NCBI GenBank assembly: GCA_027605045.1
Contig: JAQFWX010000002.1
Coordinates: 1,426,001-1,490,000, forward strand
Origin: Phallus indusiatus
Lineage: Eukaryota; Basidiomycota; Agaricomycetes; Phallales; Phallaceae
DNA: 64,000 bases
Direction of reading: 5' to 3'
Below the pieces are notes generated by a model. That model saw nothing but the letters and a program-made list of their open reading frames with translations, was not told the DNA's origin and did not search any database. The translations under genes and the position numbers were made by a program. Positions 47,780-56,945 of the stretch are shown here, one piece after another (within the stretch, counting starts at the first letter, position 1; every line of letters starts with the position of its first letter).

Positions 47780-48269
47780 AAAAAAGTCTGATGTATTACA
47801 ATTAGACGCGTTTAGACGCGTGATCATGATACAAAATTACAAATACAAATGAATCAAATTGAGACGCTTCCATGGTCTGGTCTGGTTATACTTTTGGAGA
47901 GATAATGGTTTTGAGAGGGTCTTCAATCGCGAGTAAGATTATGTAAAATTTCGATCCCATCGTCTTCAAGCCTATGACGGAAGTCATTATTCATTATGAC
48001 AGCGTCATCGAGGGTCTCGCCGGGAAATCCGCGTGATGTCCGGCTGGTTTCTTCGCCAACGCGATTTGGTTTGGCTGGTGGTGCAACGCGTCCGTTACGC
48101 GAAATAGCAGGTAAAATAGCTTAAAATACGATCCTTGCTTCATTCGTACGCAGTCAGCACAGTAAGTGGGCATCGGGGTGCCTACGACTCGTGTGGGTTA
48201 GCGGCTTCTAGAGCCGGACTGAGGCAAGCGGCTCTCCTGGTAGTTAATCAATACTTTGGACTCTGATTA

Positions 48270-48494
48270 TCACAAAATGAATGTTATTACAGTTCGGGTT
48301 TTCTTGGGGTCTGCTTCTGAATGGAAGCGGACCTTGATATCTTCTGCAGCGCACTTGGTAGAGCTGCCAAGAGAACCAAGGCGGGACACTGAGTCGTGCG
48401 CGTAGGGGGAAACCCGTGGTTGGGTTGCAGAGAATGAACCTCCGGGTGAGATCATCCGGAGGCCATTGGAGTGATTAACTCCCGCGCCAGGCAT
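48270..48494 (-). CDS. Small conserved ORF in left arm of element B
   Basis: 74 codons, MPGAGVNHSNGL then SPGGSFSATQPRVS, ending SEADPKKTRTVITF. It mirrors the ORF at 49013-49237 almost residue for residue. It aligns with the copy A and C ORFs through the pattern of a Ser/Gln/Pro-rich middle and a basic K-x-R-T end followed by a donor-like GTAATAACATT. Function unknown. Confidence 0.35.
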   Translation of the reverse strand: MPGAGVNHSNGLRMISPGGSFSATQPRVSPYAHDSVSRLGSLGSSTKCAAEDIKVRFHSEADPKKTRTVITFIL

Positions 48495-49012
48495 TGACGG
48501 AAGCAACAGAGAAAGCCCAAATGAAGTGTTCTGGGGAATGATTTCAGGAAGTCGTTTTGATAGTGCTATACTCGTTCAATAAGGAGGTCTTATTGATGAA
48601 GAACGCGTTCGCAGAGACGAGACTGTACGCGACGAATGTGAAGGTTGTGGAGAGAGATGTTTAGTGTCCTGGTCCATCTCTGTGACGCCTCGTGAATTCT
48701 CTGCCATCTGGGCATCTTTGTGGACTGAAGTTTTTGGGGAGAGATGCAGCAGCACGTCCATAATTGCCGTGTCCTCACTGTCGTCCAGGAGGAAAGCGTG
48801 ACTGTTGACCGTGACATTGGCTTATGCAATACACATGTGCCAAAAATACACGCAAACGCGTCTCTCCACATTTTCATGTCGTCGCGTCAAATCGCCATCC
48901 AGAGGTGTGAATACACGGAAGTGATACTCTCCGAGTATAGCACTCTCAAAAAAAACTTCCTGAACTCATTTTCCAAAACGCTTCATCCGGGATTTCTTTA
49001 TTTCTTTCGTCA

Positions 49013-49237
49013 ATGCCTGGCGCGGGAGTTAATCATTTCAATGACCTCCGGATGATCTCACCCGGGGGTTCATTCTCTGCAACCCAACCACGGGTTTCTT
49101 CCTATGCGCACGACTCAGTGTCCCACCTTGGTTCTCTTGGCAGCTCTACCAAGTGCGCTGCAGAAGATATCAAGGTCCGCTTCCATTCAGAAGCAGACCC
49201 CAAGAAAACCCGAACTGTAATAACATTCATTTTTTGA
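49013..49237 (+). CDS. Small conserved ORF in right arm of element B
   Basis: 74 codons on the strand opposite to the element promoter. About six differences from the left-arm ORF by eye, over SFSATQPRVSSYAHDSVSHL and GSLGSSTKCAAEDIKVRFHS. The closeness of the arms within this copy, compared with their distance from A and C, suggests arm-to-arm gene conversion. Function unknown. Confidence 0.35.
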   Translation: MPGAGVNHFNDLRMISPGGSFSATQPRVSSYAHDSVSHLGSLGSSTKCAAEDIKVRFHSEADPKKTRTVITFIF

Positions 49238-49960
49238 TATCAGAGGCCAAAGTATTTGTCAATCACTAGCGAGAGAGCCGCTTGCCTCAGGCTCTATAAG
49301 CCGCTGACCGCACGAGTCTTAGGCATCCCCCTACTCAATATCACTACCGTACCCAAATACACTGCACCCAGTGAGCTTGCTGTGAGCAAACGTGTTCACT
49401 TACCTTTGCGTCCCACCATCTCAAGTGATATTGACCCACAGGAAGAGAGCTCTGAAGAAGGCAGGGCTCGTACGGAGTTATCCATGATTTCTCCCCAGAC
49501 CGGCTCCCAAAGGTACAGTTGCACTGACCGCGACCGGTTCTACGACATCTCAAAAAAAGATGGCCTCTGTGTTAAGTCAACAGAACATGTGGGAATGGAA
49601 GAGAGAACGGGGAGAAAAGTTGATGTCTGACAAGAGCCAATCCTCCCGGTTTATATATGGTGAGGGGAACAAACAAGTCCACGAAGTAGCTCTGCGCATA
49701 CTATATTGTCCGACTCACCAGTCCTCTACTTGGTCAACAAGGCATAGTCACCGGACCTTTACCTCAATATACCTCAGTGGAAAATGAATGATAAACAAGG
49801 GATTTCCTTGAACCATGGACTTCTTCCAAATTAGTACATACAAAAAAACAAGACAAAGCCGATCGCCTATCGCAGCCTGAGTGCTAAGTGTTAGAGTACG
49901 GACAATAAACAAAGAGTCGTCCAAGCCATGATTATCATTATTCTATGTTTGTTTTAACGC

Positions 49961-50438
49961 TTTCATTTTTTAGTCCGTCATGATACTCATCGTCAATTTG
50001 AGCAGAGCTCTCGTCCGAGGACCAAGTCTATGCCGCTTTCAACTTGTCGGAGAGTCCCAGTGAGAGCACACTGTGAGTCCTTTCTCGTTCCCATCATCTG
50101 AAAACATCTTCGCCACATTTTTGGTCTGTTCCAGTATGTATCTGGCACTGTCCGTTAATACAACTGTTTGGCAATTTATGCCAAATTAATGTTATATCTT
50201 TAATTTCTTGTGCCACCTCCTTTTTCCGCTGGCACTGATTCGCGCTTTTGACTATATTTATTTATACAATATCCCTTTGGATGACGATCAACGACATTTT
50301 TATTTGAAAGCATTTCCACACAAGATACACCTGCTTCGAAGGTTTTTACTGTGTCATATATAATTTAAACTCAGCGACGCCTCAAGTCAGCTTTCCTCAG
50401 GCTCTTGCTACCGATCTGCTTGCGTCATTAATCCTTGT
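49961..50438. other. Intergenic, no gene seen
   Basis: Between element B and the F-box locus. No motif recognised. Confidence 0.4.
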
Positions 50439-52184
50439 ATGGACCAACGCAACGATAAATTACTATCACGGTGCATCGATCTCGAAAATGAAATACAGTA
50501 AATAGCATATCGTATAAGAAAACATACATTACTGACACGAAAGCGTATTACAGAACAATCTGCGAGCCAGTCCAATTGACTTGGAGCGCTGTACTTGAAG
50601 CACGACAAAGGCTCTCTAACATCACACGGAAACTTAACAACATCCACAATTCCAAACTCGCGATAAACAATATAGCTCGAGATGTTCTTTACAATATCTT
50701 CGCATTCGCAATATACGAGTCACCCTGTCCTTGGAAAACCGTTTTAACAATCTCACATGTTTCTTGTCATTGGAAGGAATTTGCATTAGAATGGCCATCT
50801 TTATGGGGAGATTTAAACTATGATGCTTCAAAGGCAATTCTCGATTTATTCATCAGCCGGTCTAAGAACGCTCCTTTGAGATTTTCGATAAGGAGACCGA
50901 ATCGTGACCTATCGGAGTTTCTCAAGTCTCGCGCAGATCTCATTTTATCCCATTTACGTTCTCTGATTTTGCACCCCTCTGATTCCAAATCCCCCACTAT
51001 AATGGATGACTTCCGGAAATTTCAATCACAGCCACTTCGCCTGCATCGTTTAGATATCGAGTTCCTCGCCCATGTGGTTGACATACAACCGTTCATACTG
51101 AACATGGATGTCTCCTATCTCCGAGAGTTGACCCTCCGTGAAGTGACCTTACCATGGCACAAACTTCCGAGCAACAGCAATTTAACACAGTGCTCTCTTT
51201 TGTATACGGCCAACTCGCCCACTCTCCCAGCTACTGGATTTTCTGTCTAGCTGTCCTTCACTGTTAAGCTTCGTACTCAATATTGCGACTCGTGAGAGCC
51301 ACGTAGATGTGGAATTTGAAGCCCCTTCGACGTTGGACGGACCATATTTACCCAAGCTTGAAGAACTTGTATTGGAAGCGAGTGGTACCAGTGTACCGAG
51401 CTATAAATATGTTCATAACCTTTTAGCTCGCATTCGAATTTCCAAATCACTGTCTCGATTCAACTTGTGTTACCGTGACCTTGAATGTGGCAATCAGAAG
51501 TCAAACCAGAACGAACAAGACTCCGACAGCGACGAATGGGGTTCAGAGCTATTATACCTACCTTTCGGCGTTCTGGATTCCGTCCCGCCCGAGATATTCT
51601 CCCAATGTGCAACCTATCGCTATTTATCGATAATTGTTAATCCATATTGGGAATTCTTGAACGTTCTCGCTGGACCCGAATATATACCCGTTGCCCAGGA
51701 TTATCCACTAAGACTTGACGGCCCATTTCGATACTGTGATAACGTCCCAATCTTTGAACTGATACGTGCTATGCCTCAAATAACATGGTTAACATTGCAT
51801 TACATTGCCTGGGAATAAGTTTTCAGAAACGTTGACGTGGCCAACGCATTTCCTTGCCTTGATAGTTTGGAACTGGTTAGGCCTGAGGTTGACGTGTACT
51901 GGAAAAATGGGACACTGGGGAGAAAATCCCTCGAGTTACAATGGCCACACTGGACTTGCGCCATAACATCATCAACTTCCATATCGCAGAAGAAATTAAA
52001 ACTCAACACGCTTCTTCTCGGGGGTTATAGCTTTAAACCACTGGATGACGTTGCGGAAGTGGTTCTGAAAACTGAGACAAAGGTCTTTAAGTTAAGCGCA
52101 GAGCTCTACAACGAGGAACGAAATTCCGATATCATTAGTGCTTTACGCCGGCAGGGAGTTATGGTTGTCCCCGTCGATGTATAA
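50439..52184 (+). pseudogene. F-box/LRR-type protein gene with one frameshift and one in-frame stop
   Basis: Related to the large Agaricomycete F-box-like families. The start at 50439 (MDQRNDKLLSRCIDLENEIQ) joins across a 57-nt intron to VQLTWSAVLEARQRLSNITR, then the F-box-like segment LAINNIARDVLYNIFAFAIY and SHVSCHWKEFALEWPSLWGD, followed by leucine-rich repeats. Two lesions: near 51227 the frame must shift by one base (SPTLPATGF versus QLLDFLSSCPSLLSFVLN) to continue into HVDVEFEAPSTLDG; and TAA at 51816-51818 interrupts IAWE from VFRNVDVANAFPCLDSL in the same frame. No short intron removes either. The rest is well preserved to VVPVDV, so inactivation is recent or one lesion is a sequencing error. 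Confidence 0.7.
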
Positions 52185-53116
52185 TGAAGGTAATTCTGCC
52201 AGCTTCTACGGGCATCTGAGTCAACCTCGAGAGTCGAATCAGATTCAATTAGTGTCGTGCTCGTGAGAAGTTTAGAGATTATTACAGGGCTTGAAAGTCA
52301 CTGTTCTATCGATTTCGAAATTGCCAATTTATTGTCAATGTAATGTAAAAATAAAGCACTTCCTTATGAAGAACTCATACAAAATAACATCATTGATTTT
52401 GGCATTTGGCATTGCAGAGTCCAGACAAAACAAGTCCAAGTTCGAGCCGCGAGCCGCTTTACCGTAAGCCGAAACTCCGACACCTATGTCATCGTTATGT
52501 AATGCTTTTTTTTTTCTTGTTCTGCGTTCAACAGCGCTGAAAGTTCGATATTCGATATCTCAAACGACTACATGGAGGAGCCTGTAACAGGTAGCAGACG
52601 ATGGTGCTTACTGCCACTTGGAGCGATTCTAAAGAGTGTGGCATTGCCTATTTAAAAGCTCTTGGAGCTTTTCTCCCGTGAAAATTTGAACCGCGATCGT
52701 AACTCTCACCGAATATATATATTCTGGTCGTTCCCAGCTTCTTCAACAAATCCGATGTTTGGATCCGAGACTTGTATATCGGTAGGATGGTTTAAAGGTA
52801 AATATAATTAATCTTTCATGGCTATCTTTCTCATGCTATTATCTCCAGAACGTGACATTCTTTTGATTATTCTTCAAGCGTCAGCACACAATGACATGTG
52901 CATCGCCCAAATTATGTATGCATGGCAATTCGGCAATCATAATCGTTGACTTCGCTGTCAGGCTGGGCGTCGAACTGAGTCAACTGGCAAAACTCTTAAT
53001 CATTGTTCACGTGATTATGAATTAAAGACAACGTCTTGACCTGCCTCGACTCCTCTTCCTTCAGAGCTCTCGCAGTATTTTATCATCCTGACCATCACTG
53101 GCACTGCTTTACATCA
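52185..53116. other. Intergenic, no gene seen
   Basis: Between the F-box locus and the DUF7330 gene. No gene pattern recognised. Confidence 0.45.
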
Positions 53117-54001
53117 ATGATTACACTGCCAGATGATAAATCCAACGCCGCTACTGGTACGGTGACACCCTCCGGTCATGATCATAGTAATACCCTGGAC
53201 TTCGAAGATTTACCACCCGACTATTCCGAGGCTACTGCGAGTCCAAGTACCTCGAATCAGTCACCGTTATCTTTCTCGGAACATAGCGGATCATCTACAT
53301 CAGAATCCGTCCCTCCCGCCCACTCAACCACTGAATCTGCTTTCACGCCACTCGCTCGTCCAACGAATTATTTGAGTATCAGACACCTTAATTCGTCCAT
53401 CGATGGAGTGTACTCGATTAATCCTACGTTACCTGCTCCTCCTGGTGCCGCGACAAATCTAAATCTTCAACTTGTCACTCAAAATGGGTCGATTAAAACT
53501 ATCGTTGAAATTATCCGGGGCGTCGATTCCAAAGGTCCTGCGAGACTAGAGATGCAAACACAAAATGGCCATGTTGACGCTACAGTGGTATGTAAATGTT
53601 TTAAACACGCTTCTGTTTTCTTTTAATATAGCGTTCTCCAGATTGATCGAGGGGAAAACCGATTCCGCCTTCACGTTACGACACAAAACGGTTCAGCCAC
53701 CATCTGTATTCCTTCAACATTCATCGGGAGTATTCACGCTAGGATGCTAAGTGGTCAAATTCAATTCAGTCCTGACGTACAACAACATGTTACGATTTTA
53801 TCCGAAGTAGATAACGAAAGACGTTACTTTATTGGCGATTTCACAGCGAATGGATATCAAGACGAAGAGACCTGGCATATGGATCATTTGTACATTGAGG
53901 CTCAAAATGGCAATGCGACTATACAGTTTGCTAGTGATGAGCCATCATTGAATGGCACGAGCAGAGGTTTTTTCGGCCGTTTTTTTTCAAAGGTGTTTTG
54001 A
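53117..54001 (+). CDS. DUF7330-type protein, unknown function
   Basis: Two exons joined across an intron at about 53588-53640. Start ATG 53117 (MITLPDDKSNAATG); upstream open frame has no ATG. The first 75 residues are disordered and Ser/Thr/Pro-rich, with LPPDYSEATASPS (a PPxY-type motif that could bind WW-domain ubiquitin ligases). The conserved beta-rich domain follows: NYLSIRHLNSSIDGVYSINP, repeated short strands around QNGSIKTIVE, TQNGHVDATV, TQNGSATICI and AQNGNATIQF. Four QNG repeats about 30-90 residues apart suggest a repetitive beta fold. It ends GRFFSKVF. The family call is from memory of the NYLSI...I.G.Y.I.P pattern and is moderately sure. Confidence 0.75.
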
Positions 54002-54539
54002 AGAGTGTTTTATTTATGAATGTATGTAGGTTAGCGGTGAAACTGGAATGCGGAGTGTTGGGATTCGTTACTAGATGTTATAATAAAAAGTATGTTGTTT
54101 GTCCAATCTAAAATCTAAAATTGTGCACAAGACTTGTTTCTGGACGATGTTGATACTTGGGACTGCATGCAACTGAAATTCGCCCTAGTGGCAAGGGCAC
54201 CAAAGCAGCTGGGACCATACAAAGCCGGCCAACTTAGGCCATAATAACAATAGGAAATCTGGACCAGAATCCTTTTGGAGGAGTTTGTCCTTTGAGTCCC
54301 CAATCCCGTACGTCTCCCACGAAATTGGGGTTTTTTTGAACAATACCGTTGTTGTCTTCAACCACTGGGACCCTAACTGTGGGAATGTATGTGGCGGTGA
54401 GTATTTGAACGCCGTGTTTGTCATAAATCCATTAAACAATTAATTGCTTTCCCCCGTCAACGGAAACTGAGACGTCCTTGTAAAGGTTCTACTAGCTTTG
54501 TCGCTTATTGTCCACAAACCACAAGTTCGATCGCCGGTG

Positions 54540-55090
54540 TGATCGTCCTTGTTGTCTGCATCCGGACACTGTGAAGAAGTCCATAGAGCTACAGTTTCCT
54601 TGTCTCTTGTTCATTGGAAGAGAGACATGGCTTTGTTTGTGAGGTATAGGACGATTATTCGGACAACATATATGCGTACAGTCCCATTGCCGTATGGACC
54701 CGATTAGTCTTCTTCAACCCTATATAAACGGTGGGCTTCCGTTCTGACCAGACATCAACTCACTCCCAAGAGGCTTTCACTCCTTCTCCCACGTTTCATC
54801 GATCTAACAGGGTGATTGTCTGCTTCCGGACGCTGTGGGGAGGTCTATGGAGCTAGAAATTCTGTTTCTTGTTCCTTGGAGGAGGAGACAGTCTTGTCTG
54901 TGAGGTTTAGGACTAATATTCAGAATTCGGACAACAGATATGCGTACAGCGGCACAACCTCATCGTATGGACCCGAGTAGTCTCCTTCTCCCTATATAAA
55001 CCGTGAGCTTCAGCTTTTACCAGACATCAACTCACTCTCCAGCTCTCACACCCTCACGCTTTCATGAACCCAACACGGTGAGTACTCATG
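54540..55090 (+). promoter_or_regulatory. Two tandem TATA promoter modules of element C
   Basis: Modules about 272 bp apart. Each reads in order: GTGAGGT(A/T)TAGGAC, CGGACAACA(T/G)ATATGCGTAC, CGTATGGACCCGA, CCTATATAAAC and CAGACATCAACTCACTC. The downstream module is followed by an ATG and a donor-like GTGAGT at about 55080. Same arrangement as in copy A, on the opposite strand, always facing the palindrome. Confidence 0.6.
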
Positions 55091-55340
55091 TTCGTTTACA
55101 TGCAATATATTCACAAGTTATTTGTCGACAGTATGACTGCAGAAGGTAATGCAACGCGTCGGTGACACAACCTGACGCACTACGTAGAGTGGGACTTGGT
55201 ACAGCTGGTTGTACCCGCCGTTCACACTCCGGGTTCTGCGGACAGGAGGGACAACAATTAATACTAATGGTAACAGCATCAGATGAGGCATGCAACATTA
55301 TGTTCTTCTACTGACTGCCGCCCTAGTGGTTCTCTACTGC

Positions 55341-55574
55341 TTATCTCTGAGTGCATGTTTTTACGGTTCTGCTTTTGCAAGGGGAAGGCAGCTGATAGAA
55401 GCTGTGACGTATGCCCAGGCCACTCGCCATGGGTCCCGAAGAGCTTGCGTAGTCTTTGGAATTGGAGGTTGCGGGATGTGCGGATGAAAATGCGCTTGGT
55501 TGGCGCGATGAACTAGCGCTGTAATGCGCTGGGGTTGGGTGGTGATTGAATTGGGAACCTTGAGCACCTGACAT
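55341..55574 (-). CDS. Small conserved ORF in left arm of element C
   Basis: 77 codons from ATG 55574, here on the strand opposite to the promoters. MSGAQGSQFNHHPTPAHYSA then SSRQPSAFSSAHPA. Mirror of the ORF at 56218-56520. It ends in the shared K-S-R-T followed by a donor-like sequence. Function unknown. Confidence 0.35.
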   Translation of the reverse strand: MSGAQGSQFNHHPTPAHYSASSSRQPSAFSSAHPATSNSKDYASSSGPMASGLGIRHSFYQLPSPCKSRTVKTCTQR

Positions 55575-56217
55575 TATACACAGTGATCGAAGGGTGAGTG
55601 AAAGTGTCGGGCGGATGCGGGTATATGAGATTTTCTTGAGAAACAAGAGACTTCGTCTGTTTAGGAAAGTCCGAGAGCAAGAACAACGGTGAAGCACGAC
55701 AGGCAGAGGTCAACGACACAGAGGCAGGGATAGGGTTGTTTTACACGCGAAGATTAGGGTTCTTTTGGATAGTAAGCTCATTGTGATTCACTAACGTTCA
55801 TCGTATCTTTCCAAGTCTCTCGCATTTGAAATTTCTTCCGCGGACGCGTTTATTCTTGGCACATGAGCATTGCATAAGCATACGTCACTGTCACTGTTAC
55901 GATCACGCGTCTTTCGCAACGCGCCGTCCTGGACAAGATGCTCATGCTCATGGACCACAGAACTGTCCCAGGTATTAGAAATTGCCTCACATTTGCGACG
56001 ATGGACAAGAACGTAAAACAACTCTTCCTCTTACTACTTCTTCGCGTGCAAAACAACTGCATACCTACCCGTGTGTCGTTGACCTTTGCCTGTCGTGCTT
56101 CACTATTGTTCTGGCTCTCGGACTTTCCTAAACAGACGAAGTCTCTTATTTCTCAAGAAAATCTCATATACCCTCATCCGCCCGACACTCTCAATCACCC
56201 TTCGATCACTGTGTATA

Positions 56218-56520
56218 ATGTCAGGTGCTCAAGGTTCCCAATTCAATCATCACCCAACCCCAGCGCATTACAGCGCTAGTTCGTCGCGCCAACCGAGCGC
56301 ATTTTCATCCACACATCCCGCAGCCTCCAATTCCAAAGACTACGCAAGCTCTTCGGGACCCATGGCGAGTGGCCTGGGCATACATCACAGCTTCTATCAG
56401 TCGCCTTCCCCTTGCAAAAGCAGAACCGTAAAAACATTCATTGTGTTAATCAGAACCAAAGTAATTGACGGCAGTTTTCATTCCAGGGAGCAGACCGATT
56501 GCCTCAGCACGGGTCTTTAA
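56218..56520 (+). CDS. Small conserved ORF in right arm of element C
   Basis: 100 codons from ATG 56218; the first 73 mirror the opposite arm with about five changes (SSRQPSAFSSTHPAASNSKD; GPMASGLGIHHSFYQSPSP). An alternative in-frame upstream ATG at 56086 adds 44 residues also readable in the left arm. No CaaX box, signal peptide or membrane segment. Function unknown. Confidence 0.35.
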   Translation: MSGAQGSQFNHHPTPAHYSASSSRQPSAFSSTHPAASNSKDYASSSGPMASGLGIHHSFYQSPSPCKSRTVKTFIVLIRTKVIDGSFHSREQTDCLSTGL

Positions 56521-56945
56521 GTCTGCAACAACCTAGGCGTTAGAATTGCGCTGTGCCTGCGTAGCGAACTTGGTTGCGCTGGAATAGTTCGGAATCTCCG
56601 GACCTTCATTATGCGCAGAAAACGGAGGCAAGCACCTCAACTCAACTCTACGAGGGCAATCGCGTAAACGACACGTTGCTCCACCTGACAAACCAATCGT
56701 ATCGATACAGAAGCCTTCCGGAACTCACAAGGCTTTCCAGACAGACCTCGCCATGGAACCGTAACGGCAGTTTCGATGAGGAAAACGATGGGATCGTAAC
56801 TTGTACCCGCCACTGAAGGTGGTCTTTCAACCAACCCATCATCTCCCAAAGAATCATCGCACTAGATCACGACGCGTCTTACTCACATTTATTCGCATTT
56901 GTATTACGCGTTTTCACGTGCTTAAATCATATCAGGGCTCTCATA

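Larger units (their letters stand above)
47780..49960 (-). mobile_element. Palindromic repeat element, copy B (diverged)
   Basis: Second copy, in the same orientation as copy A. A single promoter module (minus-strand TATATATAAA at about 49660-49649, CAGACATCAAC just downstream) points into an inverted repeat centred near 48.75 kb. Arm ORFs are at 48494-48270 (minus) and 49013-49237 (plus), nearly identical to each other. The ACGCGT tail sits near 47812-47821, with a 3' block (CTTTTGGAGAGATA at about 47891) shared with copies A and C. The lead segment and second promoter module seen in A and C are missing or too diverged to see. No transposase or other mobility gene. Borders are approximate. 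Confidence 0.65.
54060..56945 (+). mobile_element. Palindromic repeat element, copy C (most complete plus-strand copy)
   Basis: Third copy, plus orientation, collinear with copy A. It has the lead segment (about 54060-54480, sharing TTGTGCACAAGACTTGTTT with A), two promoter modules with TATA at 54721 and 54992, a leader ending CCAACACG/GTGAGTACTC that looks like a splice donor, and an inverted repeat centred near 55.88 kb. A spacer at about 55915-56050 encodes DKMLMLMDHRTVPG and CLTFATMD, also readable in copy A. The ACGCGT tail lies at 56872-56928. Its 5' end begins about 60 bp after the stop of the DUF7330 gene; copy A also begins about 60 bp from a stop codon. No transposase or other mobility gene. 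Borders are approximate. Confidence 0.7.

Noticed and set aside
54060..56945. LTR retrotransposon
   Set aside because: No direct terminal repeats, primer-binding site, gag or pol motifs; the repeats are inverted and internal.
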